This document shows positions 25,530 to 34,370 of a stretch of 64,000 nucleotides of DNA, piece after piece (the stretch's first letter is position 1; each line of letters begins with the position of its first letter). The stretch covers positions 1,831,487 to 1,895,486 of the forward strand of contig NZ_RQJP01000001.1 in assembly GCF_003858645.1 (NCBI RefSeq). Reading direction: 5' to 3'. The DNA is from Larkinella knui. GTDB taxonomy: Bacteria > Bacteroidota > Bacteroidia > Cytophagales > Spirosomataceae. The position numbers and the translations under genes were made by a program. The notes beneath the pieces are model-generated. The model ran no database searches and was not told the DNA's origin. It worked only from the letters and a program-made list of their open reading frames with translations.

Positions 25530-26003
25530 ATGGGCATTCACACTCAAAAAAGAAACCCGGCTCAACCACTTAAAAATGACCGGGTCCTGGTCATTGAAGA
25601 CAATCCCGATCATTGGGTTTTTATTCAGAAGGCGATGCAATCCAGTTTCATGGAGGCCACGCCGGTATGGGCGAGCACGTCGGCGGAAGCGCTGGAGTAC
25701 CTGAATGACTGTCTGACGATTGGAATCCGCACCCCTTTACTGATTTTCCTGGATCTCTACCTGCCGGACAAGGAAACGGGCTGGCAGCTTTTGCAGCAGA
25801 TTCGATCGCTGCCGGCGCCCATTGGGTATCTGCCCATCGTGTTGCTGAGTGCCTCCAACCAGGTCGAAGACATCACCCGCTCCTACGATTCCGGGGTCAC
25901 GTCGTACGTTGTCAAGCCCATTGATTTCAAGGATTGGCTCGAGAGTTTTCGGGCGTTCAAAGAATACTGGTGGGAAGTAGCGGCTTTGCCCAATTTCCGG
26001 TAA
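25530..26003 (+). CDS. Single-domain response regulator (CheY-like), 157 aa
   Basis: A receiver domain fills most of the protein: acidic pair Glu23-Asp24 in VLVIEDNPDH, phospho-acceptor Asp75 in LIFLDLYLP, the conserved Ser in VLLSASNQ, and Lys in SYVVKPIDF. There is no output domain, so it should act by protein contact. It resembles the many orphan CheY-like proteins in Bacteroidota that work with hybrid or bacteriophytochrome-like kinases. No kinase is nearby. An out-of-frame ATG lies 7 bp upstream. The stop lies 10 bp from the stop of the convergent OBAP gene. Confidence 0.92.
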   Translation: MGIHTQKRNPAQPLKNDRVLVIEDNPDHWVFIQKAMQSSFMEATPVWASTSAEALEYLNDCLTIGIRTPLLIFLDLYLPDKETGWQLLQQIRSLPAPIGYLPIVLLSASNQVEDITRSYDSGVTSYVVKPIDFKDWLESFRAFKEYWWEVAALPNFR

Positions 26004-26013
26004 ATCCTCTTGT

Positions 26014-26793
26014 TTAATTGTCCGGGTCATGCGAATGACCCGCCACGGGCTGGCTTTCCTCCGTGACTTTCAACTGCCGGATTTCGCCTTTCTCCCAGGC
26101 GTTGGCCCCGGGCTGAACCTTCGGCATGGGAATATCCGCCCGGTTCCGGCGTTTCTCCGCCGTGGAAATGCCAAACCGTTTGTCCCGCCCGGCAATCAGG
26201 CTGTCGGCCAGCTGACCATCCTTCGTAAATCCCATCATGAGCATCGGATGCCCAACCGGCAGGGTCAGATCGCGGTCCGTGTGCCAGGTGTGGTACGTCT
26301 TGCCGTAGGTCGAAACCAACTTTTCCATCAGTTCGTGTTCGGCCGCCAACGGCAAACCGGGTGCAATGAGCGTGCCCGATTTCACTTCGTGGTGGTGGCT
26401 GTGCCACAGCTTTTTTTCTTCTTCGGGCAGCGATTTAAAAAGCCGTTCGGAAACGATGTATTCCACTCCCATGATCTTGGCATCCTTGCCGTTTCCGTCA
26501 AAAATCAGGCATTGCACCAGATCGTCATTCACCTGCGTGCAGTAGTGATGCGCTTCCATCTGGCCCTTCATATAGCCACTGTAAAAATGAAACCCATCGA
26601 GGTACATGCTCATCGCATTGAGCGGGGCTTTGTTTTGCAGCAGGTCGGCCCCGGTTTCGAGCACCCCGGTTTTTGTCGACTTTTCGGCCCCGGGCGACGC
26701 TACGTTGGAGTCGGTATTTTTCCCTCCGCAAGCCGTCAGCAAGGCCAGAAGCAGCCAGACGGAGAGCGAGGCATTCCGGTTTGTTTCAATCAT
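26014..26793 (-). CDS. OBAP-family (DUF1264) lipoprotein, 259 aa
   Basis: The mature part closely follows the oil-body-associated protein family (DUF1264), first described in plants and also present in bacteria and fungi: [20 protein letters not shown], then [39 protein letters not shown], and a C-terminal YHTWHTDRD. The function is unknown; the His-rich motifs suggest metal binding. The N-terminus has a signal with a lipobox ([10 protein letters not shown]), so unlike the plant proteins it is predicted to be exported and lipid-anchored. Its start overlaps the stop of the iron-sulfur subunit gene by 8 bp, so translation is probably coupled. Confidence 0.88.
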   Translation of the reverse strand: MIETNRNASLSVWLLLALLTACGGKNTDSNVASPGAEKSTKTGVLETGADLLQNKAPLNAMSMYLDGFHFYSGYMKGQMEAHHYCTQVNDDLVQCLIFDGNGKDAKIMGVEYIVSERLFKSLPEEEKKLWHSHHHEVKSGTLIAPGLPLAAEHELMEKLVSTYGKTYHTWHTDRDLTLPVGHPMLMMGFTKDGQLADSLIAGRDKRFGISTAEKRRNRADIPMPKVQPGANAWEKGEIRQLKVTEESQPVAGHSHDPDN

Positions 26794-27538
26794 GGTTGGA
26801 GGTCAGTTTGGCACTCAGGTATTCCCGGTTTAAACGGGTAATGTGGTCCAGAGAAATAGAAGCCGGACATTCCACCGCGCAGGCCCCCGTAAACGAGCAG
26901 GCCCCGAACCCTTCGGCATCCATTTGCGCCACCATGCGTTCGGCCCGCAGCTGGCGCTCGGGCTGCCCCTGTGGCAAAACCGCATACCGGGAAACCTGAG
27001 CCGCCGTGAACAACATGGCCGACGCATTTTTACAGGCCGCCACGCAGGCTCCGCAGGCAATACAGGCGGCAGCATCCATGGCGGTTTCCTGGGTTTCGCG
27101 GGGAATCAAAATTTCATTGGCATCGGGTGCCGCACCGGTATTGACGGAAATATAGCCCCCCGCCTGAACAATCCGGTCAAAAGCCGAGCGATCGACGGCC
27201 AGGTCTTTAATGATGGGAAAAGCCTTCGCCCGCCAGGGTTCGACAACGATGGTACTACCGTCGGCAAAACTCCGCATGTGCAGCAGACAGGTGGCTCCGC
27301 CGGTCTGGGGGCCGTGGGGCCGGCCGTTGATGTACATGGCGCAGGAACCGCAAATTCCTTCCCGACAGTCGTGATCGAACACGACCGGATCGTCGCCACG
27401 AAGCATCAGATCCTGGTTGAGCACGTCGAACATCTCCAGAAACGACATGTCCGGGGAAATATCCTTTAACTGGTAGTCGACCAGTTTGCCCGGGGTCTGG
27501 CTGTTTTTTTGTCGCCAGACTTTCAACTTGACATCCAT
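26786..27538 (-). CDS. sdhB: Succinate dehydrogenase/fumarate reductase iron-sulfur subunit, unpaired, 250 aa
   Basis: The electron-transfer subunit with three iron-sulfur sites. The [2Fe-2S] ligands lie in CREGICGSC and a later Cys (GGATCLLHM). The C-terminal domain has [11 protein letters not shown] and [12 protein letters not shown] for the [4Fe-4S] and [3Fe-4S] clusters. All expected Cys are present, so it should be functional. What is odd is that no flavoprotein (SdhA/FrdA) or membrane subunit lies on either side: a 484-bp divergent gap lies upstream and the OBAP gene follows. It may be a second copy, or serve with subunits encoded elsewhere. The ATG at 27538 fits the family; upstream extension looks non-coding. 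Confidence 0.93.
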   Translation of the reverse strand: MDVKLKVWRQKNSQTPGKLVDYQLKDISPDMSFLEMFDVLNQDLMLRGDDPVVFDHDCREGICGSCAMYINGRPHGPQTGGATCLLHMRSFADGSTIVVEPWRAKAFPIIKDLAVDRSAFDRIVQAGGYISVNTGAAPDANEILIPRETQETAMDAAACIACGACVAACKNASAMLFTAAQVSRYAVLPQGQPERQLRAERMVAQMDAEGFGACSFTGACAVECPASISLDHITRLNREYLSAKLTSNHD

Positions 27539-28022
27539 AGTATGGTTAGTGAGTGTGAGGTAAACGCCGGTTGTATCGGCCAATCCGCTGACTGATGAAA
27601 TGACCGATGGCCGTGAATGTTCGGTGCGGCTGGTCGTAAACAAGGGAATGGTCCCCGGCTCCTGGTTTTCGTAGGGCGAACAATTGAACTAAAAGATCAT
27701 TAAAATCCTGAATAACAGTACATTACTAAAAAGCAACTACTGTTAAAATCTACGAACAACCCATTTTTTTATACAAAACAGACAAAATTTAGTTTAGGGA
27801 GTTGGTTGCCTTTACGGACGAATGTCGGGTTCCGGTGCGATGATTTGCCAGCTGGTTCCGTCGATGAAGCATACTCCTATAATCCATTTGCCTATGAAAA
27901 AAAGCGGTTTGTGAACGAGCAAGGCCGGTTATCCCGGACCCTGAGCAACTCCGGTTGCGGGACGATGGTGGTCAGTAGCTGGTCGAAAAACACAGTCAGA
28001 AATTCATTTATCAAACTCACTT
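27539..28022. other. Divergent intergenic region, AT-rich, no gene supported
   Basis: 484 bp between the iron-sulfur subunit (minus) and susC (plus). The part 27690-27800 is strikingly AT-rich and probably holds promoters for both sides. I find no well-spaced TTG/TAnnTTTG pair. A plus-strand open frame from 27806 runs into the susC start in another frame and looks non-coding. Confidence 0.5.
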
Positions 28023-31000
28023 ATGAAAAAGTATGTATTGACCCACGGCTGCCGACGGGCAACCGTATCGGCTTTGCGTTTACTAAAAACGACATGGCTG
28101 GCCCTTATTCTCAGTTCATTCAGCCCTTCCTTACTCCAGGCTACTCCAACAGCGAAACTAAAACCGGTCGTGCAACCCATCACCGGGCGTGTTCTCGATG
28201 AACGCGGCCAGCCCCTGCCGGGTGTAACGGTGCTCATCAAAGGCACCAGCAACGGAACGACCACCAACACCGAAGGCGTTTACACCCTGAATGTGCCCGA
28301 AGGGGCGAGTGTACTGACCTTTTCCTTCATTGGGTATGCTTCCCAGGATGTGCCCATCAACAACCGCAGCACGGTGGATGTGACCTTGTCTCCAACGGCC
28401 ACGGCCCTGAACGAGGTGGTGGTGATTGGCTACCAGGCGGTGAAAAGGCGCGACGTAACGGGAGCCAATTCCGTTATCAGTCCGACGGATGCCAATCGGG
28501 TGACGGCCCAGTCGCTGGCGGAATCCGTCCAGGGGTTGTCGCCCGGTGTGACCGTTCGCAATACCGGGGTTCCGGGTCAGCAGGCTTCGATCCAGATTCG
28601 CGGGGTGGCCAGTTTCCTCAATACCGATCCGCTCTACGTCATCGACGGCATGATCGCCGACGCCAATCCGACCATCAATACGGATGACATCGAATCGATT
28701 CAGGTATTGAAAGACGCGTCAGCAGCGGCTATTTACGGTTCGCGGGCGGCCAACGGCGTCATTATCATCACCACCAAACAGGGCAAGGAAGGCCCCATCC
28801 GCGTTTCGTTTTCGGGCAAATACGGGGTTCAACAGGCGTATAAACGCTGGGATCTGACGGACGCAGCCGGTTTTGCGGCCCTGCAGCGAACCCAATACCA
28901 GAATGCGGGGCAAACGCCCCCGTCCAGCGTGGCCACCGCAACCTTCAATCCGAACATCAATACCGACTGGCAGGATCAGGTACTGCGCACCGGCAATTTG
29001 CAGGATTACAACCTGTCCCTGTCCGGTGGGACCAAAACCGGTACGTATCTCATCTCAGGCAGCTATTTCAACAACGCGGGCTACGTTCGGGGCAGTGACT
29101 TCAACCGCGCCAGCCTGCGGATCAATACCCGGAGTGAGCTGGGGCGGTTCACGATTGGGGAAAATATTGTGCTGACCAATTCGAACGGCAATAACATTCC
29201 CGTGGGCATCAATCCGATCTACGACATGGCGACGAATCTGCCGGTGATTCCGGTGCAGGACCCGCGCTACATCAGCGCCGGCAACCCCGGCGGCTACGGG
29301 ATCGGTACGTACCCCGACGCTCCGACGTATGCCTTCAATCCGGTAGCGGCCCGCAACCTGTCGACCAATAAAACTAATTTCGCCCGGCTGGTCGGCAACG
29401 GTTTTCTGGATTTCAAATTTGCCGACTGGCTCACCTACCGCTTCAATGCCGGTCTGGACGTGAGTTTCGACTACATTCAGAATCTGCGGTTATTGGGCAC
29501 CTACCAATACAATGCCGCTCCGGTGCCGACCTCCGTTTCGGAAGATCGCTCCCGGTTTACGAGTTTGCTGTTCGAACACACCCTGAACTTCAACCGGACG
29601 TTCGGGCCCCACAGCATCAACGGCGTGCTGGGAATCAGCCAGCAAACCAACCGGCGCGAGTCAACCACCGGCGGGCGCACCAACCTCGGTTTTGCCGGCG
29701 GTCAGTATTTCAATACCATCGGTGCGGCTACCGGTATCTCGACTTCAGCCGGCGGCATTCCTGAATTTTACCGCATTCTGGGGTATCTGGGCCGCGTCAA
29801 CTATACTTACAACGACCGCTACCTGCTGACGCTGACCGGGCGCGTGGACCAGGATTCCCGATTTGGAGCCAGCAACCGGACCGGTTTTTTCCCTTCTGTT
29901 GCCGTTGCGTGGCGCATCAGCCAGGAGAAGTTTTTCAAGGTCGACTGGGTAACGGATCTGAAACTGAACGCATCCTACGGCAAGCTCGGCATTGTGGTAC
30001 CAACGTTGGGGTCGTTCCCTTATACGGCTTTCATCAACAGCAATCCGCGGGCCATTTTTGGTGCCGATCAGAGTGAAAACGTGGGCGCGTATCAGGCCCA
30101 GCTGGCGAATCCCGATCTGCGTTGGGAAGAACGGGTGCAGCAGAACTACGGCCTGACCGCCGGTTTTTTCCGCAACCGCCTGACGGCCGAAATCAACGTG
30201 TACAATTCGCTGTCGTCGAATGCCATTCTGAACCTGACGGTTCCCGGTTATCTGGGCAACCTGCGTGGCAATCCGTACGTGAATACCGCATCGATCCGCA
30301 ACCGGGGCATCGAGTTTGCGGCTACCTACCGCAACAATGAACACCCGTTTCGGTGGGAGGTATCGGGAAACTTCACAACCATCAAAAACCGGGTCGAAAA
30401 CGTGGGAAATCAGGGGCAGAACATCAACTACATCCTGAGCGGAAATACCCGTTCGCAGGTGGGCAATCCCGTTGGGCAGTGGTTTTTGCTGAAAACGGCC
30501 GGTTTGTTCCAGAGTCAGGAAGAAATCAACAACTACAAAGGCCCGGATGGTAAGCTTGTTCAGCCTTTTGCCAAACCGGGGGATGTTCGGTATGAAGACC
30601 TGAACAACGACGGCCGCATCGACGTCAACGACCGCCAGTTTGTCTCTTCCCCCTGGCCAACCCTGCAGGCGGGTGCCCAGTTCAACGCTTCCTACAAACA
30701 GTTTTCGCTGAATGTGCAGTTGGTGGGCGTATTTGGGTATACGCTGTATAACGATGTCCGGCGTAGTCTGGATAGCTACCAGCTGACCAACTTCCGGCGG
30801 GATGTTAGCCCCTGGTCGGCCACCAATACCGGCACCACCGACCCGCGCATTGGTCTGGCGGAGGGCGACCAGGGTATTATTTCCAACAACCTGGCCTACA
30901 GCGATCGCTGGCTGGAAGATGGATCGTACGTCCGGATGCGCAATATCGAGGTGGGTTATACGGTTCCCAAAGCACTGCTGAACCGGGCCAAAATCCGGAG

Positions 31001-31160
31001 CGCGCGGGTGTATGTCAGCGGACAGAACCTGTTTACCATCACGAGTTATTCGGGTCTGGACCCCGACGTTACGGGTGCCAATATTCAGGAACGCGGAGTC
31101 GATAACGGGCACTGGCCAACGCCCCGCGTGGTGTCTGTCGGTGTCAATCTTGATTTTTAA
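28023..31160 (+). CDS. susC: SusC/RagA-type TonB-linked outer-membrane transporter, 1045 aa
   Basis: An outer-membrane beta-barrel that imports oligosaccharides or other nutrients with TonB energy. The signal region (about residues 1-40) precedes a carboxypeptidase-regulatory-like domain (about 52-130; ITGRVLDERGQPLPGVTVLI, then FSFIGYASQDV). The plug domain follows (ALNEVVVIGYQAVKRRDVTG; VLKDASAAAIYGSRAANGVI, the usual SusC plug motif) and then the barrel, ending in an aromatic residue (VSVGVNLDF), as outer-membrane insertion requires. The length is typical. It is first in a SusC-SusD-sialidase cluster. The substrate is unknown. Confidence 0.95.
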   Translation: MKKYVLTHGCRRATVSALRLLKTTWLALILSSFSPSLLQATPTAKLKPVVQPITGRVLDERGQPLPGVTVLIKGTSNGTTTNTEGVYTLNVPEGASVLTFSFIGYASQDVPINNRSTVDVTLSPTATALNEVVVIGYQAVKRRDVTGANSVISPTDANRVTAQSLAESVQGLSPGVTVRNTGVPGQQASIQIRGVASFLNTDPLYVIDGMIADANPTINTDDIESIQVLKDASAAAIYGSRAANGVIIITTKQGKEGPIRVSFSGKYGVQQAYKRWDLTDAAGFAALQRTQYQNAGQTPPSSVATATFNPNINTDWQDQVLRTGNLQDYNLSLSGGTKTGTYLISGSYFNNAGYVRGSDFNRASLRINTRSELGRFTIGENIVLTNSNGNNIPVGINPIYDMATNLPVIPVQDPRYISAGNPGGYGIGTYPDAPTYAFNPVAARNLSTNKTNFARLVGNGFLDFKFADWLTYRFNAGLDVSFDYIQNLRLLGTYQYNAAPVPTSVSEDRSRFTSLLFEHTLNFNRTFGPHSINGVLGISQQTNRRESTTGGRTNLGFAGGQYFNTIGAATGISTSAGGIPEFYRILGYLGRVNYTYNDRYLLTLTGRVDQDSRFGASNRTGFFPSVAVAWRISQEKFFKVDWVTDLKLNASYGKLGIVVPTLGSFPYTAFINSNPRAIFGADQSENVGAYQAQLANPDLRWEERVQQNYGLTAGFFRNRLTAEINVYNSLSSNAILNLTVPGYLGNLRGNPYVNTASIRNRGIEFAATYRNNEHPFRWEVSGNFTTIKNRVENVGNQGQNINYILSGNTRSQVGNPVGQWFLLKTAGLFQSQEEINNYKGPDGKLVQPFAKPGDVRYEDLNNDGRIDVNDRQFVSSPWPTLQAGAQFNASYKQFSLNVQLVGVFGYTLYNDVRRSLDSYQLTNFRRDVSPWSATNTGTTDPRIGLAEGDQGIISNNLAYSDRWLEDGSYVRMRNIEVGYTVPKALLNRAKIRSARVYVSGQNLFTITSYSGLDPDVTGANIQERGVDNGHWPTPRVVSVGVNLDF

Positions 31161-31184
31161 GCCAACTCCTTGTCGAAACTCATC

Positions 31185-32708
31185 ATGAAAAATAGATTTA
31201 TTTCGCTGCTTATGGCCGCAACCACGGTCCTGGCAGCCTGCGACCGAAATCTGGACATCGTCAATCCCAATCAGGTAACGACCCAATCGTTCTGGAAAAC
31301 CGCCGATGATGCGCTGGCGGGCGTGAATGCCATTTACAGCACGACGCACCGGGGCGGTATTTCGCGCTGGATGCCGTTTTACTACATCATCCGCTCCGAC
31401 GAAGGCCGGAGTCAGAGCCCCGCAACGGACATTGTCAATAACATGGACCAGTTCCTGATTACCGATTTCAATTACGGCAATGCCTACGCGGTCTGGAACG
31501 ATAATTACATCGGGATCAACCGCGCCAATCAGGTGATCGACAACGTACCGGCCATTTCGATGGACGAAGCCCTGAAGCAACGGTATATCGGGGAAGCCAA
31601 ATTTCTGCGGGCCATGTTTTATTTTCACCTGGCAACCTTGTGGGGGAATGTGCCGCTGGTTCTGACCACTCCGGTTATTAGCGAAAAACCGTCCAGTGCT
31701 ACGCAGGCGCAGGTATTTGCGCAGATTGAGAAGGATCTGACCGAAGCCGCAACCAGCCTGCCCACCACGTATGGACCGGCCGATCTGGGTCGGGCCACCA
31801 AAGGCGCGGCCTACGCGCTGCTGGCCCGGGCCTATCTGCAACAGCGGAAGTATGCGGAAGCCATCACGCCCCTGCAATGGCTGACCGAAGGGGAGGGCAA
31901 AGGCATTTATGCCCTGATGCCGAACTACCGCGAAAATTTTCTGATCTCGACCGAGAACAACCGCGAGTCGGTGTTCGAGTGGCAGTTTGAGCTGAATCCG
32001 GCCGAGTACACCGATGACGATACGGAAACGCCCAATCAGAACTACGGCACCTCCATCGCGCAGTTTTTCGGCCCCAGCGGCATCGGCTGGTCCGACGGCG
32101 AGGCCCAGCGCTGGGTGACCCGGGAGTTCAACGAACCCACCACCACCGGTGCCCGCGATCCGCGTCTGGACGCTTCGTTTCTGTTTGATTCCACGGATGT
32201 ACGCGGCCCTGCCTTTACGATGATCTACGGCCAGACGTTTCTGCAACGCTACGGGACCGACAACAAACGCGTGTGGTTCCGCAAGTTTCAGAACGACCAC
32301 TGGAAGAACGAAGAAGGCTACCGTTCGCCCAACAACTGGCGCTACATTCGCTACGCCGACGTGTTGCTGATGTATGCCGAAGCCCTGAACGCTACGGGAA
32401 AAACCGCCCAGGCGTATCCCTTCGTCGATCAGGTGCGGCAGCGGGCGGGTCTGGCCCGGCTGTCGGCCGTCAAACCGGGTTTGACCCAGGCCCAGTTTCT
32501 GGCCCAGCTCAAACACGAACGCCTTACGGAGCTGTCGGGGGAAGGCCACCGCTGGAACGACCTCGCCCGCTGGGGTGATCTGGGGCCGCAGCTGGCAACC
32601 CGCGACCCGGCTTTTTCCACGTTCGTTAAAGGCCGGAGCGAGCTATTGCCCATTCCGCAAACCGACCGGGATTTGAACCCCAATTTGACGCAGAATCCCG
32701 GTTATTGA
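31185..32708 (+). CDS. susD: SusD/RagB-type nutrient-binding lipoprotein, 507 aa
   Basis: Surface lipoprotein partner that caps the SusC barrel. The signal ends in lipobox VLAAC (Cys about 19). SusD features: FWKTADDALAGVNAIY, IGINRANQVIDNVP, GEAKFLRAMFYFHLATLWGNVPL, ALLARAYLQQRKYAEAI (TPR-like helices), and the C-terminal ERLTELSGEGHRWNDLARWG. The chosen ATG is 24 bp after the susC stop; a TTG five codons upstream is less likely. The order susC-susD on one strand is the normal one. Confidence 0.95.
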   Translation: MKNRFISLLMAATTVLAACDRNLDIVNPNQVTTQSFWKTADDALAGVNAIYSTTHRGGISRWMPFYYIIRSDEGRSQSPATDIVNNMDQFLITDFNYGNAYAVWNDNYIGINRANQVIDNVPAISMDEALKQRYIGEAKFLRAMFYFHLATLWGNVPLVLTTPVISEKPSSATQAQVFAQIEKDLTEAATSLPTTYGPADLGRATKGAAYALLARAYLQQRKYAEAITPLQWLTEGEGKGIYALMPNYRENFLISTENNRESVFEWQFELNPAEYTDDDTETPNQNYGTSIAQFFGPSGIGWSDGEAQRWVTREFNEPTTTGARDPRLDASFLFDSTDVRGPAFTMIYGQTFLQRYGTDNKRVWFRKFQNDHWKNEEGYRSPNNWRYIRYADVLLMYAEALNATGKTAQAYPFVDQVRQRAGLARLSAVKPGLTQAQFLAQLKHERLTELSGEGHRWNDLARWGDLGPQLATRDPAFSTFVKGRSELLPIPQTDRDLNPNLTQNPGY

Positions 32709-32717
32709 TACCCAAAG

Positions 32718-32777
32718 GGCAGTGACCCAAGTACAGGCCCACGGTTTTAATTGCGGGCCTGTACTTGGGTCACTGCC
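32718..32777 (+). terminator. 23-bp perfect hairpin between susD and the sialidase gene
   Basis: Arms 32718-32740 and 32755-32777 pair perfectly over 23 bp with a 14-nt loop. There is no long T-run. Because the sialidase gene follows at 32803, this may partly terminate or protect the susCD transcript, so that the downstream gene is made at a lower level. Confidence 0.6.
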
Positions 32778-32802
32778 TGATTCGCTGAGCAACGACTTTC
32801 CT

Positions 32803-34032
32803 ATGTATACCAAAAAATGCAACCCCATTTTACCATTGAATGGCTTGATCTGGCTGATCGGACTGCTGTTTCTGGTTCAATGCAAGAGTGATTCCGGTGA
32901 GACTCCCACACCGGTTACGCCACCGCCGTCGACCGTCGCGCCCGACGATCAGCCCCCGGCCGACGAAACCGTACCGTCGCTTTCCATTACCTGGGATAAT
33001 ACGGCCCGCAAACTTTCCCACGATGTTTATTTTGCCGAATATGGCCGGATTCACCGCGTGCGGGGTGACACCCTGCTGCTGACCTATCACTTTGGCGACC
33101 GGGAAAATTACTGGGATAATATCGCCATCCGGCGCAGCACCGACGGCGGCACAACCTGGTCGGCAGTGGAAATCCTGATGGCCGATACCGATCCCAATTA
33201 CTACGGTTTTGCCAATCCGGACCTCATTGTCCTGCAGAACGGCGAGGTCATGCTGGCGTTCACGGGTCGCGGAAAACCGGACGACAATGTCCACGATAAC
33301 ATCCAGATTCGACTCAGTAAAGACCACGGCTGGACCTTTGGGGCGCCCAAAATTGTGGCAACCGGCCGTTCCTGGGAACCGGCCATGGTACAACTTCCTG
33401 ACGGTGACATCGAGCTGTTTTATTCCAGCGAAGCCGCCTGGTGGCCCGGTGCCAATCCCCAACAGGAAATTTTGATGGTGCATTCGACGGATAACGGCCA
33501 GAACTGGACCTCACCGGCCCACGTGGCTTATACCGCCGGTATGCGCGACGGCATGCCCGCACCCCTGGTTTTAAAAGACAACAAAGGCATTGTGTTTGGC
33601 ATCGAGTCGGTCAACAACACGCAGTCGCCCTGGATACTGTGGTCGTCGGTGGCCGCCAAGTGGCAGTATGCGGGTCTGGGCACCTCCGCCAACAACCGCC
33701 GATGGCTGGCTACCACCCAAAAAGTTTGGGGGGGCGCACCCTATCTGGTGCAGTTGCCAACCGGTCAGACGTTGCTCTCCACGCAGGATGCGGGCGGACG
33801 CGCCATCAGCAGCGACTGGCGCAAGAACACCATGCTGGTGCTGGCGGGCAACAGCGTCGCCAAAAACTTCACGGGCATTTCCTACCCCTGGCCGAATCTG
33901 CCGGTCAATGAAGGCGCGTATTACAGTTCTCTTTTCCTGAAAAACAACACCACGCCGGTGCTGGTCACCACCCGGAACTTTGCCGACGGCCATAGTGAAA
34001 TTTACTGGAAAGAAGGCCATATTTCGTATTGA
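32803..34032 (+). CDS. Sialidase-fold (BNR/Asp-box) lipoprotein, 409 aa
   Basis: Six-bladed propeller family with Asp-box repeats: RSTDGGTTWS, SKDHGWTFG and STDNGQNWT are visible at regular spacing, and further propeller-type strands follow. Signal peptide with lipobox (LLFLVQCKSD), then a Pro/Thr-rich linker, so it is a lipoprotein, probably on the surface. Its place behind susC-susD suggests that it acts on the glycan taken up by this locus. Many proteins of this fold in Bacteroidota are not true sialidases, and no sialic-acid catabolic genes are nearby, so the activity is open. The ATG at 32803 begins the signal; upstream extension runs into the hairpin. Confidence 0.85.
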   Translation: MYTKKCNPILPLNGLIWLIGLLFLVQCKSDSGETPTPVTPPPSTVAPDDQPPADETVPSLSITWDNTARKLSHDVYFAEYGRIHRVRGDTLLLTYHFGDRENYWDNIAIRRSTDGGTTWSAVEILMADTDPNYYGFANPDLIVLQNGEVMLAFTGRGKPDDNVHDNIQIRLSKDHGWTFGAPKIVATGRSWEPAMVQLPDGDIELFYSSEAAWWPGANPQQEILMVHSTDNGQNWTSPAHVAYTAGMRDGMPAPLVLKDNKGIVFGIESVNNTQSPWILWSSVAAKWQYAGLGTSANNRRWLATTQKVWGGAPYLVQLPTGQTLLSTQDAGGRAISSDWRKNTMLVLAGNSVAKNFTGISYPWPNLPVNEGAYYSSLFLKNNTTPVLVTTRNFADGHSEIYWKEGHISY

Positions 34033-34138
34033 AGGACGGTTGCAGCTTGCGTTACGTATTTTTTTAACGCCGTTTTCTATACTACCAATCTATTCATTGT
34101 CAATTATTTACACTTATTTTCACAACCAGATTTGTTCA

Positions 34139-34171
34139 GCCCGGCCTGTAGACAGGCCGGGCCATTTTTTT
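34139..34171 (+). terminator. Intrinsic terminator of the susCD-sialidase locus
   Basis: 10-bp GC-rich stem (GCCCGGCCTG/CAGGCCGGGC) with a TAGA loop, followed by CATTTTTTT. This is a canonical rho-independent terminator on the plus strand, about 105 bp after the sialidase stop. Confidence 0.88.
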
Positions 34172-34216
34172 GTTGATTTCGGGAAAATAAAAGCAAAAAA
34201 GACTTCCGCCCGAGGG

Positions 34217-34301
34217 CCGGAAACCGGGTTATTTCCGGTGGTCCGTTTCCTCATTTGCGGGAACATAAACCCTTCTTCATGTAACCTTTTCAGAAGAAGG
34301 G
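34217..34301 (+). promoter_or_regulatory. Structured leader before the glycan operon
   Basis: Two further hairpins lie between the terminator and the GT4 start: CCGGAAA/TTTCCGG (34217-34223 with 34232-34238) and CCCTTCTTC/GAAGAAGGG (34270-34278 with 34293-34301). They would fall in the 5' leader or promoter of the operon. The whole gap 34033-34370 holds no gene. Confidence 0.35.
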
Positions 34302-34370
34302 CGTTCAAAATGGCATCCAACCGGGACGCTTCGAACTGCATCGGACGGTTTTCTGGTTGGGCGTCGCGCA

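Noticed and set aside
27806-28201. Plus-strand open frame running from the intergenic region into the start of susC
   Set aside because: It overlaps the susC signal region in another frame and its translation looks random.
29745-32549. A 934-codon open frame on the minus strand across the first susC-susD pair
   Set aside because: It lies antisense to two well-recognised genes, has no family resemblance and no signal or domain; long antisense frames are common in GC-rich genes.
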